64,000 bases of DNA from Candidatus Krumholzibacteriota bacterium (GTDB lineage: Bacteria; Krumholzibacteriota; Krumholzibacteriia; JAJRXK01): contig JAJDAC010000017.1 in the NCBI GenBank assembly GCA_029262065.1, positions 186,001-250,000 of the forward strand, given 5' to 3'. Under the pieces are notes generated by a model that saw only the letters and a list, made by a program, of their open reading frames with translations, was not told the origin of the DNA and ran no database searches. Position 1 is the first letter of the stretch; each line of letters opens with the position of its first letter. Of the stretch, positions 7,726 through 17,282 are shown piece by piece. The translations under genes were made by a program, and so were the position numbers.

Positions 7726-10407
7726 ATGTCGCAGGAATCCTTCGCCCAACTTCGCAAGCACGTGCTCGAAGCACGAGCGCTGACCGGAGCCGAGCAACGC
7801 GCCTACCTCGACGCGCTGGAAGCGCCGGTACGTCGCGAAGTCGAATCGCTGCTGGGATTCGACGATCAGCAAGCCAGCATTCTCGACCCCGAACGCCTGG
7901 CCTCGAAGGTGGGCGACAGCCTGCTTCACCAGATGGGAAGCATGGAGGGGCCCCTACCCGAATCCATCGGCGGCTATCGCCCGGTCGAGGTGCTGGGCCT
8001 GGGCGGCATGGGCATCGTCTACCGAGCCGAGCAGACCGAGCCCATCCAGCGTGAGGTGGCCATCAAGGTCATCAAGCGCGGCATGGACACCCATGGCGTG
8101 GTAGCGCGATTCGAAGCCGAACGGCAAACGCTGGCTTCGCTTGAACATCCAAACATCGCCCGCGTGCTCGATGCCGGTGAAGACGGAGGCGCCCCGTACT
8201 TCGTCATGGAGCTGGTCCGAGGCCAAGCCCTCACCGAATTCTGCGACAGTCGGAAACTCACCACGGACCAACGCCTGGATCTCTTCGTCGACGTATGCCA
8301 GGCCATCCAACACGCGCATCAGCGGGGCATCATCCATCGCGACTTGAAACCCTCAAACGTGCTGGTGTCACTGGTCGACGAAACCGCGGTGGTCAAGGTC
8401 ATCGACTTCGGCATCGCCAAAGTCATCGAGGACACGCCCGGTGACCTGTCGATGATGACGCGGATGGGCCAGATCATCGGCACGCCCGATTACATGAGCC
8501 CCGAACAGGCCGGCATCGTCGAGGGCGGAGTCGACACCCGATCAGACATCTACTCCTTGGGAGTGCTGCTCTACGAATTGTTGAGCGGCCAGCGGCCGCA
8601 CCACTTCGAAACGGCTTCGGACGCCGAGCTCCGTCGCGTGCTACGCGAGGAGGAGCCGCTCAAACCCAGCACGGCACTCAGCCGTGATTCGTCGGCCGAA
8701 AGCGGGCGCGCGCGCCGGAGCACGGTACGACAACTCTCGCGCGAACTGTCTGGCGATCTCGACAACATCGTCATGATGGCCATCCGCAAGGAACCCGACC
8801 GTCGCTATCCGTCGGTGGACTCGCTGGCCAAGGACATCGACAATTATCGCAGCGGGCGACCCGTGTTCGCACGCCACGACACCTGGGTCTACCGGACCAG
8901 CAAATTCATGCGCCGCAATGCGGTAGGTGTAGCCTTGGCCGTGGCCGGTGTAGTTGCCCTGGCGGGATTCCTGGGGCAGGCCGTAGTACAGAACGCGCGC
9001 GTAGCGCGGGAACGCGATCGCGCCAACACCGAGGCCCAGAGTGCCAAACGGGTTTCGGAGTTCCTGGTCGAATTGTTCGAGGTGTCAGACCCGGGCGAGG
9101 CCCGCGGCAACACGATAACCGCGCGCGAGGTGCTTGATCGTGGCGCCCAACGCATCGGCACCGAACTGGAAGACGACCCCCTGGTGCGAGCCAGCCTCAT
9201 GGATGCCATAGGGCGCGTCTACCAAAGCCTGGGGTTGTACGGTCCGGCCGACTCGCTTTTGTCGCAGGCGCTCGATGTCCGCACCAACATCCAGGGCGCA
9301 CGTCACCCCGACGTCGCCAAGAGCCAGACTGCGCATGCGATGCTGCTCTTGGACCTGGGGCGCTTCGAAGAGGCGCGCGATCTCATTCTGCACGCGCTGG
9401 AAATCCAGCGTGAAGAGCTGGGAGATGCCCACGAAGAGATCGCCAACAGCCTCTACTACCTGGCCTCGGTGTATCTGGAACTGGGCGAACACGACGCGGC
9501 CGAGCAGCAGTTCCGCGAACTCATCGAACACGACCGACGCCTCCACGGCGAAGAACACGAGTACGTGGCGTTGTCTCTCAACGATCTTGGTTCGGCGCTG
9601 CACCGCAAGGGAGACTACGCACAGGCCGAGTTGGCCTACCGCGAGGCCCTGGGCATCTACAAGAAGTTATGGGGTGACGATCACCCCGAAGTGGCCACCA
9701 CTACCGCGAACCTGGGCAACCTGTTGGCGCAGCAGGGAAAATTCGAGGAGGCCGTCGAGATGTCACGAACGGCGCTGGCCATGCGACGCAAGGTTCTTGG
9801 ACCCGAGCACGATCACGTCGCCATCAGCCTGAATAACCTGGGTGTTCAACTCATGCGCCAGGGCAAACTGGACGAGGCCGAGCAGGTGATTCGCCAGGGG
9901 TTGGCCATCAAACTGAGGGTCCAGGGTGAGTTGCATCCCACGGTCGCCCACAGCCATCTGTCGCTGGGCACGCTTCTTCTCCGAAAGAAGGACTTTGCCG
10001 GGGCCGAAAGCGCGTTCCAGAAGGCCGATGCAATTCACGCACAATCCCTACCCCCCGACCACTTGCGCGTGGCGCGACCACTCCAGGGAATAGCGCAATC
10101 GAAGCTGGAACAAGGCGATGCTGCCGCCGCCAAATCCCTGCTGGAAAGGGCACTGGAAATACGGCGCAACGCGTTGCCCGCCGATCACCCCGAGGTGGTT
10201 TCCACTGTCATCGACCTGGGCCGGTGCGCCTTGGCGTTGGGCAACCTGGCCGAAGCCGAGTCACTCCTGACCTCAGGCTACGAGGCTCGAATGAACGCGT
10301 ACGGTCGCGAGGACCGGCGCACGCGGGAAGCCAGTGCGCGGTTGGTCGAACTATACGAAGCCAAGGGCGACCCCGACGGCGCCCGTCGATTTCGAACCGA
10401 TGAATGA
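7726..10407 (+). CDS. Serine/threonine protein kinase with TPR repeats
   Basis: 893 aa from ATG 7726 (a GTG two codons earlier is possible). Kinase domain about 81-370: GLGGMGIVYR glycine loop, Lys114, HRDLKPSN at 204-211, DFG at 227-229, APE-like MSPEQ. A membrane helix (about 404-427, VGVALAVAGVVALAGFLGQAV) follows, then about ten TPR repeats (450-880, for example DLGRFEEARDLILHALEI). The kinase therefore faces the cytoplasm, with the TPR part on the other side of the membrane. This layout is common in Planctomycetes/FCB-type bacteria. There is no sigma factor next to it, unlike the 45.6 kb homolog. Confidence 0.92.
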   Translation: MSQESFAQLRKHVLEARALTGAEQRAYLDALEAPVRREVESLLGFDDQQASILDPERLASKVGDSLLHQMGSMEGPLPESIGGYRPVEVLGLGGMGIVYRAEQTEPIQREVAIKVIKRGMDTHGVVARFEAERQTLASLEHPNIARVLDAGEDGGAPYFVMELVRGQALTEFCDSRKLTTDQRLDLFVDVCQAIQHAHQRGIIHRDLKPSNVLVSLVDETAVVKVIDFGIAKVIEDTPGDLSMMTRMGQIIGTPDYMSPEQAGIVEGGVDTRSDIYSLGVLLYELLSGQRPHHFETASDAELRRVLREEEPLKPSTALSRDSSAESGRARRSTVRQLSRELSGDLDNIVMMAIRKEPDRRYPSVDSLAKDIDNYRSGRPVFARHDTWVYRTSKFMRRNAVGVALAVAGVVALAGFLGQAVVQNARVARERDRANTEAQSAKRVSEFLVELFEVSDPGEARGNTITAREVLDRGAQRIGTELEDDPLVRASLMDAIGRVYQSLGLYGPADSLLSQALDVRTNIQGARHPDVAKSQTAHAMLLLDLGRFEEARDLILHALEIQREELGDAHEEIANSLYYLASVYLELGEHDAAEQQFRELIEHDRRLHGEEHEYVALSLNDLGSALHRKGDYAQAELAYREALGIYKKLWGDDHPEVATTTANLGNLLAQQGKFEEAVEMSRTALAMRRKVLGPEHDHVAISLNNLGVQLMRQGKLDEAEQVIRQGLAIKLRVQGELHPTVAHSHLSLGTLLLRKKDFAGAESAFQKADAIHAQSLPPDHLRVARPLQGIAQSKLEQGDAAAAKSLLERALEIRRNALPADHPEVVSTVIDLGRCALALGNLAEAESLLTSGYEARMNAYGREDRRTREASARLVELYEAKGDPDGARRFRTDE

Positions 10408-10409
10408 CT

Positions 10410-11150
10410 TCAACGGTCGTCTGTGAACCGCGCCTTGAACATGCCGAACGTGGTGACCTCGTTGGCAACCACGATTGCATCGTCGAAGTCGACGGTAACG
10501 CGCATGCTGGCGGTGCTGGTGCCATATCCCAAGTAGGTATCCGGGGGAATGAACCGCGGAGAATGGATGCAAACACATCCGCCGTACAACTGATAAGTCC
10601 CCGGAGCCACCCCACCATTCCACGTGTCGACCACATCCGGAAAGCTGTCGACGTACTCGTAGAGCATGGGACCGATTCGCTCCTCCAAACGCAACTGGCA
10701 AGACACCCCAATGGGGTTCCCCGTGGAGGAAGAGGCGGCTTCGAGCGTCAGCGTGAACGTGGCGGGCGAATCCACTTCGAAGTCCAGGTAGAACCACGAA
10801 GTCCCGACCCCCGCACCCTGCATGTCCGGATCGTCGGTAACGGATCCCATGACCGCCACCTCGAACCCCAAGCTCGAAACAGTTGCGGTGGCTTCGGTCG
10901 AAGAGACGGCTTCCCCTATTCCGCATTCACTCTCGGTGTAGGAACTGACGTCGTTCATATAAGGAGGAAGGTAGTCTCCCAGGTCTTTCTCCAGGACCAG
11001 ATCCGGTTCCTCGTCGCCCAGACAATAGCTGGACGCCTTGGATTCCATATTTATATGCAGATTGGTGACGAGAATCTTCGCAGCCCGGGCGTGGAGCGGA
11101 GCAAGGATGATCAGCAGGGCCGCTATTCGAGAGACACACGTAGCGGACAT
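10410..11150 (-). CDS. Secreted protein with C-terminal TTFGMFK motif
   Basis: 246 aa. ATG at 11150 has AGGAGG at 6-base spacing, so the upstream in-frame extension to 11210 is rejected. Signal peptide MSATCVSRIAALLIILAPLHARA. The mature protein has a beta-rich domain (about 95-225) with PATFTLTLEAASSS and QLYGGCVCIHSPRF and six or so cysteines, which suggests extracellular disulfides. It ends TTFGMFKARFTDDR, a variant of the C-terminal motif seen in four other exported proteins here. Its stop codon lies only 2 bases from the end of the convergent kinase gene. No known family recognised. Confidence 0.7.
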   Translation of the reverse strand: MSATCVSRIAALLIILAPLHARAAKILVTNLHINMESKASSYCLGDEEPDLVLEKDLGDYLPPYMNDVSSYTESECGIGEAVSSTEATATVSSLGFEVAVMGSVTDDPDMQGAGVGTSWFYLDFEVDSPATFTLTLEAASSSTGNPIGVSCQLRLEERIGPMLYEYVDSFPDVVDTWNGGVAPGTYQLYGGCVCIHSPRFIPPDTYLGYGTSTASMRVTVDFDDAIVVANEVTTFGMFKARFTDDR

Positions 11151-11274
11151 CGGGAACCTCCTGTGGGCGCCCATTGTATCAATTGACGCCTCCTCCCACC
11201 ACCGTCCCAAGGCGCCTTTTGAACACTGTGGTCCAACGTGAGCTCAGGCTGTACGTTGATGGACGAGGTGCACC

Positions 11275-11835
11275 ATGCGAATCATCGTTTCTTCCATTGA
11301 GGCCGAATTCCGGCGCTATCGGGCTCTTGGCGAGGCCGCCATCGCCCAGCTGGATACGTCGCACCTAGGGCGAAATGACACCACGGGTAACTCCGTGGCC
11401 ACCATCGCCTGGCACATAGGGGGCAATCTGGCGTCGCGTTTCACTGATTTCCTCAGCACCGACGGTGAGAAGCCCTGGCGTCAACGTGAGGACGAATTCG
11501 CCGAACGGGCCCCGTCCCACGAAGAACTCAGCCAACAGTGGAACAAGGGATGGGCCGCCCTGGAGGGATCGCTCGGCCAATTGAGCGATTCGGATCTGGG
11601 CGAATCCGTCCAGATTCGTGGCACCGACCTGCTGGTGGCCGAAGCTCTGCACCGGGCCCTGGCCCATATCAGCTATCATGTGGGACAAATCGTGCATCTT
11701 GCTCGCCAGCATCGCGGCGATGACTGGCAGTTTCTGAGCATTCCCCCGGGGGGATCCGCCGCCTACAACGCCAACCCCACCAAAGAGCGGGCCCGCTCCC
11801 ACGCGGCCGACTTGCAGAGGCCGCCAAAACGATAG
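11275..11835 (+). CDS. DUF1572/DinB-like four-helix protein
   Basis: 186 aa, the usual size for the DUF1572 branch of the DinB superfamily. The helical pattern fits, with a conserved WHIGGNLASRF helix and a late ALAHISYHVGQIV helix. DinB-like proteins bind a metal through three histidines; candidates here are the WHIGG histidine, HRALAHI and YHVGQ. Members act as thiol-dependent transferases or detoxification enzymes, but the specific reaction is unknown. Cytoplasmic, with no signal peptide. ATG at 11275 is preceded by GACGAGGTGCACC. Confidence 0.85.
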   Translation: MRIIVSSIEAEFRRYRALGEAAIAQLDTSHLGRNDTTGNSVATIAWHIGGNLASRFTDFLSTDGEKPWRQREDEFAERAPSHEELSQQWNKGWAALEGSLGQLSDSDLGESVQIRGTDLLVAEALHRALAHISYHVGQIVHLARQHRGDDWQFLSIPPGGSAAYNANPTKERARSHAADLQRPPKR

Positions 11836-11949
11836 ATATGGAGCCCCTGGACCCCAGAAACGGGCCGGAACTTGCCCTGGACTATTCACTGGCTATTCGG
11901 CACTCCGCCCTGTAGCCTACCCGACGTCTCAATCCTCTAGAAAGCCTGC

Positions 11950-12948
11950 ATGCGCCCAGATACACCCTGTCCTGACCCGTCTCTGTACGATGCGGTGGCC
12001 AAATTCCAGAATCCCACGCTTCCACGAAGCCTGTGGCAGATTCTGAATTCCACGATTCCGTATCTGGCCATCGTCTTGGCCATGTACTGGTCTCTGTCGG
12101 TCTCCTATTGGCTGACCCTGGCCCTGGCCATCCCGGCCGCGGGTTTCCTGACCCGCGTGTTCATCATCTTCCATGATTGTGGCCACGGCTCGTTCTTCCG
12201 GTCCCGCAAAGCGAACGCCGGCGTCGGGTTCGTCGCGGGACTGCTGTTCTTTCTGCCGTTTCACTACTGGACGAACCAGCACGCAGTCCATCACGCCACC
12301 GCGGGCGACCTGGATCGGCGCGGCAGTGGTGACGTCCACACCATCACGGTGCGGGAGTACCTTGGCCTGTCGAAACGTAAACAGCTGTTCTACCGGGTGT
12401 ACCGCAACCCGTTCACGCTCCTGGTCATCGGGTCCCTCTTCACGTTCTTCATTCGGTACAGGTACTGGAACTCGTCGGACAGTCCGCGACGACGACAGAG
12501 CGCAATCATCACGAACGTGGCCATCGTCGCCATCATCGCCACGGCGGCCATGACCATTGGGCTGAAAAACTACCTGCTGGTTCAGATGCCCATCATGGTG
12601 CTGGCCGGTGTCTGGGGAGTGTGGTTGTTCTACGTGCAACACCAGTTCGAAGACACCTACTGGGAGAACCACCGGGACTGGAATCACCTCCGAGGGGCGA
12701 TCGAAGGCAGTTCCTTCTACAAGCTGCCGCGCATCCTGCAGTGGTTCACCGGGAACATCGGGTTCCACCATGTCCATCATCTGAACCCTCGTATTCCCAA
12801 CTACCGCCTACAGGCCTGTCACGAGGCCATCCCAGAACTGCGCAACGTTGCGCCAATTACGCTGCGAAGCAGCCTGCGGTTCGTGAACTGCAACCTGTGG
12901 TGCGAAGACCGCAAGCGCCTGATCCCGTTCAACGAAGTACTGGGCTAG
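11950..12948 (+). CDS. Membrane fatty acid desaturase (acyl-lipid type)
   Basis: 332 aa. The three histidine boxes of di-iron desaturases are all present: HDCGH (about residue 75), HAVHH (about 112) and HHVHH (about 274). Two pairs of membrane helices flank them. GFHHVHHLNPRIPNYRLQ and the overall layout match the delta-12/omega-6-type acyl-lipid desaturases rather than acyl-ACP enzymes. It would introduce a double bond into membrane lipid acyl chains, using oxygen and an electron donor such as ferredoxin. The gene stands alone between DUF1572 and the heme genes. Confidence 0.93.
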   Translation: MRPDTPCPDPSLYDAVAKFQNPTLPRSLWQILNSTIPYLAIVLAMYWSLSVSYWLTLALAIPAAGFLTRVFIIFHDCGHGSFFRSRKANAGVGFVAGLLFFLPFHYWTNQHAVHHATAGDLDRRGSGDVHTITVREYLGLSKRKQLFYRVYRNPFTLLVIGSLFTFFIRYRYWNSSDSPRRRQSAIITNVAIVAIIATAAMTIGLKNYLLVQMPIMVLAGVWGVWLFYVQHQFEDTYWENHRDWNHLRGAIEGSSFYKLPRILQWFTGNIGFHHVHHLNPRIPNYRLQACHEAIPELRNVAPITLRSSLRFVNCNLWCEDRKRLIPFNEVLG

Positions 12949-13077
12949 CCGCTCCCTCCACCTTCGGATAGCCACGGGTAGACCGAGCCCAAAGGCCCGG
13001 GTCGGCGCCGGTCTATCTGGCCCAGGGTCACAGAATCACAACGCGGCGAGCTTCTCCCTGCGCCACTTGCGGTTACC

Positions 13078-13087
13078 TTGTTAACAA
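13078..13087. promoter_or_regulatory. Palindrome TTGTTAACAA upstream of hemN
   Basis: A perfect 10-bp palindrome lies 28 bases before the hemN start. It could be a regulator site for the heme operon. It does not match the FNR consensus (TTGAT-N4-ATCAA), so the regulator is unknown. Confidence 0.3.
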
Positions 13088-13115
13088 CAAGACCACGAGT
13101 GCAGGGAGTAATCAA

Positions 13116-14501
13116 GTGCGACAGAACCTGAAGTACGAGCATGTCGCCCCACTGATTGAACGCTACGATCGTCCGGGGCCCAGATACACCAGCTACCCCA
13201 CCGCACCCGCCTGGACCGACACGTTCGACGCCGCGGCCTACGAGCGTGAACTGTCGGGGCGCCACTCCACCACTCGGCCTCTGTCGTTGTACCTGCATGT
13301 GCCTTTTTGCCAGGAACGCTGCCTCTACTGCGGCTGCAACGTGGTCATTGCCAAGAACGACAGCATCGCGGTGCCCTACGTTGACTCCCTGCTTACCGAA
13401 ATCGAGCTGACCCTCGACCGCCTGCCTGGGCCCCGCCGGGTCGTGCAGCTGCACCTGGGCGGCGGAACGCCAACCTACCTCAGCCCGGGACAGCTTCAGA
13501 CGCTCATCAACGTGCTGAAGACATCTTTCGAGTTCGACGCCGACGCGGAGCTCTCGGTGGAAGTCGACCCAGGCGTCACTTCCACCGACCATTTGAAGGC
13601 GCTGCGAAGTTTGGGACTGCACAGGATATCCATGGGAGTGCAGGACCTCGACCCACGGGTCCAACAGGCTGTGCACCGCGAACAGTCCACGGAATCCCTG
13701 AAGGCATTCTTCGACCAGTGTCGGTCGCAGGGCTTCGACTCGATCAACGTCGACCTTATCTACGGACTTCCCCACCAGACACCAGCGAGCTTCGACTCCA
13801 CCGTCGATACAATCTTGAGCTGGGAGCCCGATCGGGTCGCCTTGTTCAGCTACGCGCACGTGCCGTGGATCAAACCCCACCAAAGACTCATGGACGCGGA
13901 CAAGCTGCCGACTCCCCAAGACAAACTACGGATCTTCCTTTCGGCCCGGAGTCGCTTTCTGGACGCGAACTACGACGCCATTGGCATGGACCATTTCGCG
14001 CGACACGACGACGAGTTGGCCGCCGCACGACGACGAGGTGAGCTGCGCCGCAACTTCATGGGTTACACCACCAAGCCACAGAGCGATGTGTTGGCGTTCG
14101 GCATGAGTGCCATCAGCGAAGTCGGGTCGTGCTACGCCCAGAATCAAAGTCGGCTTTCGCACTACCAGCGCGACGTAGGCCGCGGTGCCCTGCCCACGCA
14201 GCGAGGCGTACGGCTAAGCGACGACGACAAGCTTCGCCGCGACGTCATCATGGATATCATGTGCAACACCGCGTTGGACAAACGACGCATCGAGCAACTA
14301 CACGGAATAGAATTCGACACGACGTTCGCGCAGGAGCTCCAGGCCCTGGTACCGCTGGCCAAGGACGGCCTGATCGAGCTGAACGACGGAGGCTTCACGG
14401 TTACCGATGTGGGCCAGGTGCTTCTGCGCAACGTGGCCATGGTGTTCGACCGGTACCTGCCGGAGAATGCCGATCAGGTTCTCTACTCGAGGACAGTATG
14501 A
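13116..14501 (+). CDS. hemN: Oxygen-independent coproporphyrinogen III oxidase HemN
   Basis: 461 aa from GTG 13116 with AGGGAG about 10 bases upstream. The radical-SAM cluster motif with the HemN-specific fourth cysteine is seen as CQERCLYCGC (Cys65, 69, 72, 74). GPRYTSYPTAP near the N-terminus and GGGTPTYLSP further in are also HemN hallmarks. Length matches true HemN (about 455) rather than the shorter HemW-like proteins. It decarboxylates coproporphyrinogen III to protoporphyrinogen IX without oxygen. The stop overlaps the start of the next gene (ATGA), which performs the following heme step. Confidence 0.96.
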   Translation: MRQNLKYEHVAPLIERYDRPGPRYTSYPTAPAWTDTFDAAAYERELSGRHSTTRPLSLYLHVPFCQERCLYCGCNVVIAKNDSIAVPYVDSLLTEIELTLDRLPGPRRVVQLHLGGGTPTYLSPGQLQTLINVLKTSFEFDADAELSVEVDPGVTSTDHLKALRSLGLHRISMGVQDLDPRVQQAVHREQSTESLKAFFDQCRSQGFDSINVDLIYGLPHQTPASFDSTVDTILSWEPDRVALFSYAHVPWIKPHQRLMDADKLPTPQDKLRIFLSARSRFLDANYDAIGMDHFARHDDELAAARRRGELRRNFMGYTTKPQSDVLAFGMSAISEVGSCYAQNQSRLSHYQRDVGRGALPTQRGVRLSDDDKLRRDVIMDIMCNTALDKRRIEQLHGIEFDTTFAQELQALVPLAKDGLIELNDGGFTVTDVGQVLLRNVAMVFDRYLPENADQVLYSRTV

Positions 14502-15958
14502 TGAACGGGCCCCGCGTCGTCGTAATCGGCGGCGGCATTGCCGGGCTGGCCACCGCGTACCAACTTCAGCGTAGCGCCGCGCGGGCCGGACACACCATCG
14601 AGCTGGTTCTGTTGGAACGCGAGGATACGCTGGGCGGGAAGATCCAGTCGGTCCGGGAACATGGATTCCTATCGGAGGCCGGTCCCAGTGGGTTTCTGGA
14701 CAACGAGCCAGCCACGCTGCGCCTGGTAGAACAGCTGGGATTGAAGGACCAACTCATCCGCAGCCAGGATGCCGCCCGCAGGCGATACATCATCCGCGAC
14801 GGCCAGTTCCACGAGTTGGCCATGAATCCCATTGGTTTCATGCGTTCGCCGTTGTTGTCGTTCCCCGGCCGCCTGCGCGTAATCGGAGAAATGTTCACCA
14901 AGGCCAAGACCGACGACAGCGACGAAACCGTGGCCAGCTTCGGCCGACGCCGCATGGGTCGTGAATTCACCGAGGTCATGTTGGACAGCATGGTCAGCGG
15001 AATCTTCGCCGGAGACATAGAGAAGCTTTCCATCAAGGCCGCGTTTCCAAAGGTACCGGCGCTGGAGCGTGAGTACGGCGGACTCATCAAGGGAATGCGC
15101 GCCAAACAGGCCGAGGCCAGCCAGAAGGACGGCGGCGGGAAGAAAAAAGTAGAAGCCGGCCCCGGCGGCGTTCTCCACTCATTCCGCGGCGGAATGGGTC
15201 AGGTCATCCAGACGCTGGCGGCGCAATTGGGTGAGAACGTGGTACGCACGGGCGAAATCGTGGACAGCATTACGCCGCGCGAGGACGGCGGCCTGACGGT
15301 TTCGGGTTCCAGCTCGATCACCGCCGACGCCGTGGTCTTGGCGGCGCCCGCCTTTGTATCAGCGCGGTTGCTGCAACCCTGGTCGGCCACGGCCGCCGAT
15401 GCGCTGGCCAAGGTTCCCTACGCCGGAGTACACGTGATAACGGCCGGCTACGACCAGTCGCAGGTATCCCGCTCGTTGGAGGGTTTCGGTGCACTGATTC
15501 CCCGCAGCGAGCGTATTCGTGTGCTGGGTTCTCTGTGGAACTCATCCACGTTCGAGCGGCGCGCGCCGGACGGCAGCGTGTTGATGACCACCATGGTGGG
15601 CGGCGCCCACGATGCGCCAGCCTCGAAGCTCTCCGAGGATGAACTGGTAGCGTTGCTGACCAGAGAAGTGCATCCCATGTACGGCATCAAGGGAGACCCC
15701 AAACATCTGCGCGTGTTCCGTTGGCCCGCCGGAATTCCACAGTACGAACTGGGCCACCTGGATCGGGTAGCGCAGGTGGAGCAGGAACTGGCCAAGATCC
15801 CAGGGCTGTTCGTGACCGGCAACAGCGTGGCCGGAGTGAGCTTCAATCACTGCGTGCGCCACGCCGAGGAAGTGGCCCAGAACGTGGTTGCCTTCCTGCA
15901 GCCAAACCTGGAATCGCCGGCCCACGCGACCGCCAATGTTGGTGAAGCCGCGAACTGA
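14498..15958 (+). CDS. hemG: FAD-dependent protoporphyrinogen oxidase
   Basis: 486 aa starting at ATG 14498, whose bases overlap the hemN stop; the open frame further upstream lies inside hemN and is not used. The N-terminal VVVIGGGIAGLATAYQLQ is the FAD dinucleotide-binding loop, and FVTGNSVAGVSFNHCVRHAE near the end is the FAD C-terminal motif. The middle has the PPO-type GRRRMGREF and MVSGIFAGD blocks. It oxidises protoporphyrinogen IX to protoporphyrin IX with oxygen. Pairing an oxygen-independent HemN with an oxygen-using PPO suggests growth over a range of oxygen levels. Also called hemY in some genomes. Confidence 0.93.
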   Translation: MMNGPRVVVIGGGIAGLATAYQLQRSAARAGHTIELVLLEREDTLGGKIQSVREHGFLSEAGPSGFLDNEPATLRLVEQLGLKDQLIRSQDAARRRYIIRDGQFHELAMNPIGFMRSPLLSFPGRLRVIGEMFTKAKTDDSDETVASFGRRRMGREFTEVMLDSMVSGIFAGDIEKLSIKAAFPKVPALEREYGGLIKGMRAKQAEASQKDGGGKKKVEAGPGGVLHSFRGGMGQVIQTLAAQLGENVVRTGEIVDSITPREDGGLTVSGSSSITADAVVLAAPAFVSARLLQPWSATAADALAKVPYAGVHVITAGYDQSQVSRSLEGFGALIPRSERIRVLGSLWNSSTFERRAPDGSVLMTTMVGGAHDAPASKLSEDELVALLTREVHPMYGIKGDPKHLRVFRWPAGIPQYELGHLDRVAQVEQELAKIPGLFVTGNSVAGVSFNHCVRHAEEVAQNVVAFLQPNLESPAHATANVGEAAN

Positions 15959-15985
15959 GGATCACGTTTTCCGGAAGGACCCGCT

Positions 15986-17233
15986 ATGCAAGTCGTCGAC
16001 GACTACCGCTTGAACCTGGGCGACTTCGAACTCGTGCCTATCGTGATCGGCGGCATGGGTGTGGACATCTCGACCGACCGCTTGGCCTGGGAAGCAAGCC
16101 GGCTGGGTGGTGTCGGGCATATTTCAGACGCCATGCTTACGTTCGTGTCGGACAAGAAATACAAAACACATTTCACTCAAAACAAATTTGCCGCCCACCG
16201 GGAATGGCAAGGCCGATCTGACAAGGCCGGAGTTCGTTTTGATCTGGAAGAAGTTCATCAGGCGCAACTGAATCACGTGCGCAACACCATGGAGAACAAA
16301 TCCGGCCCGGGCGCGATCTTCATCAACATCATGGAAAAGCTGAGCATGGGTGACCCCGCGGGCACACTCCGGGCCCGACTACGCGCGGCCCTCGACGGCG
16401 GGATCGACGGAATCACACTCTCGGCGGGCTTGCACACCAGCAGTCTGCAGCACATGGCAGACCACCCCCGCTTTCGGCAAGCACTCATCGGCATCATCGT
16501 ATCGAGCACGCGGGCTCTCAAGATATTCCTTCGGCGTGCGAAGCAATTGTCTCGGATGCCCGACTACATTGTAGTCGAAGGTCCGTTGGCGGGCGGCCAT
16601 CTGGGGTTCGGTCAGGATTGGAAAAAGTACCGACTCAAGTCCATCACCGCCGATGTCATCAAGTTCCTCAAAGACGAAGGGCTCTCCATACCGGTGATCC
16701 CGGCGGGCGGAATTTTCACAGGATCCGACGCGGAAGAGTATCTGAGAGGCGGCGCGGCCGCAGTGCAGGTGGCGACCCGCTTTACCGTGGCCGAGGAATG
16801 CGGCCTGGATGCCGCCGAGCAGCAACACTACTTCGCCGCGACCGAAGAAGACGTGGTCGTGTCGACCACCTCACCCACCGGATACCTGATCCGAATGGTC
16901 GCCAGTAGCCCTTGCCTGGATTCGAATGTCAAACCCATGTGTGAGTCGTTCGGATACCTGCTCGACTCCGACGGCAAGTGCCCCTACATCGAGGAGTTCG
17001 ACGCAACACCTCTGGATGACGCCGGCCGAAAGCAGCCGGTGCGCGAGAATATGTGTCTCTGCTACCACTTCAGCAAGAACAACTGTTTCACGTGCGGGCA
17101 CTACGTCTACCGGCTCAAGGACACCACCACCAGGAACTCCGACGGGTCCTACCGGATACTCTCGGCCGAGCATGTGTTCCGCGACTACCAGTTCAGCCGC
17201 GACCATCAGATCGCTCTACCCGTAGGCACGTAG
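15986..17233 (+). CDS. NAD(P)H-dependent flavin oxidoreductase (nitronate monooxygenase-like)
   Basis: 415 aa. TIM-barrel FMN features: PIVIGGMGVDIST at the start, YIVVEGPLAGGHLGFG (about 192-207), IPAGGIFTGSDAEEYLRGGAAAVQVATRF (phosphate-binding loop). These match the 2-nitropropane dioxygenase/nitronate monooxygenase family, which includes FabK-like enoyl reductases. The C-terminal 60 residues hold an unusual cysteine cluster, MCLCYHFSKNNCFTCGHYV, that could bind a metal or Fe-S cluster; this extension is longer than typical NMOs (about 320-360 aa). Substrate unknown. ATG follows GGAAGGACCCGCT, 28 bases after the PPO gene, so likely the same operon. Confidence 0.85.
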   Translation: MQVVDDYRLNLGDFELVPIVIGGMGVDISTDRLAWEASRLGGVGHISDAMLTFVSDKKYKTHFTQNKFAAHREWQGRSDKAGVRFDLEEVHQAQLNHVRNTMENKSGPGAIFINIMEKLSMGDPAGTLRARLRAALDGGIDGITLSAGLHTSSLQHMADHPRFRQALIGIIVSSTRALKIFLRRAKQLSRMPDYIVVEGPLAGGHLGFGQDWKKYRLKSITADVIKFLKDEGLSIPVIPAGGIFTGSDAEEYLRGGAAAVQVATRFTVAEECGLDAAEQQHYFAATEEDVVVSTTSPTGYLIRMVASSPCLDSNVKPMCESFGYLLDSDGKCPYIEEFDATPLDDAGRKQPVRENMCLCYHFSKNNCFTCGHYVYRLKDTTTRNSDGSYRILSAEHVFRDYQFSRDHQIALPVGT

Positions 17234-17235
17234 AA

Positions 17236-17260
17236 GGCCGGGGCCACGCAGACCCCGGCC
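17236..17260. terminator. Hairpin between convergent genes
   Basis: GGCCGGGG (17236-17243) and CCCCGGCC (17253-17260) form a perfect 8-bp stem directly after the flavin oxidoreductase stop codon, before the asnA stop on the other strand. A C-rich tract follows, not a T-run. Confidence 0.5.
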
Positions 17261-17282
17261 CCCCCTCCTGGAATACCGCAGG

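Noticed and set aside
13078-13087. FNR site for the heme genes
   Set aside because: TTGTTAACAA lacks the TTGAT-N4-ATCAA pattern; kept only as a generic palindrome.
14129-14497. Upstream extension of the protoporphyrinogen oxidase frame
   Set aside because: It overlaps hemN, is arginine-rich, and the FAD loop starts right after the ATG at 14498.
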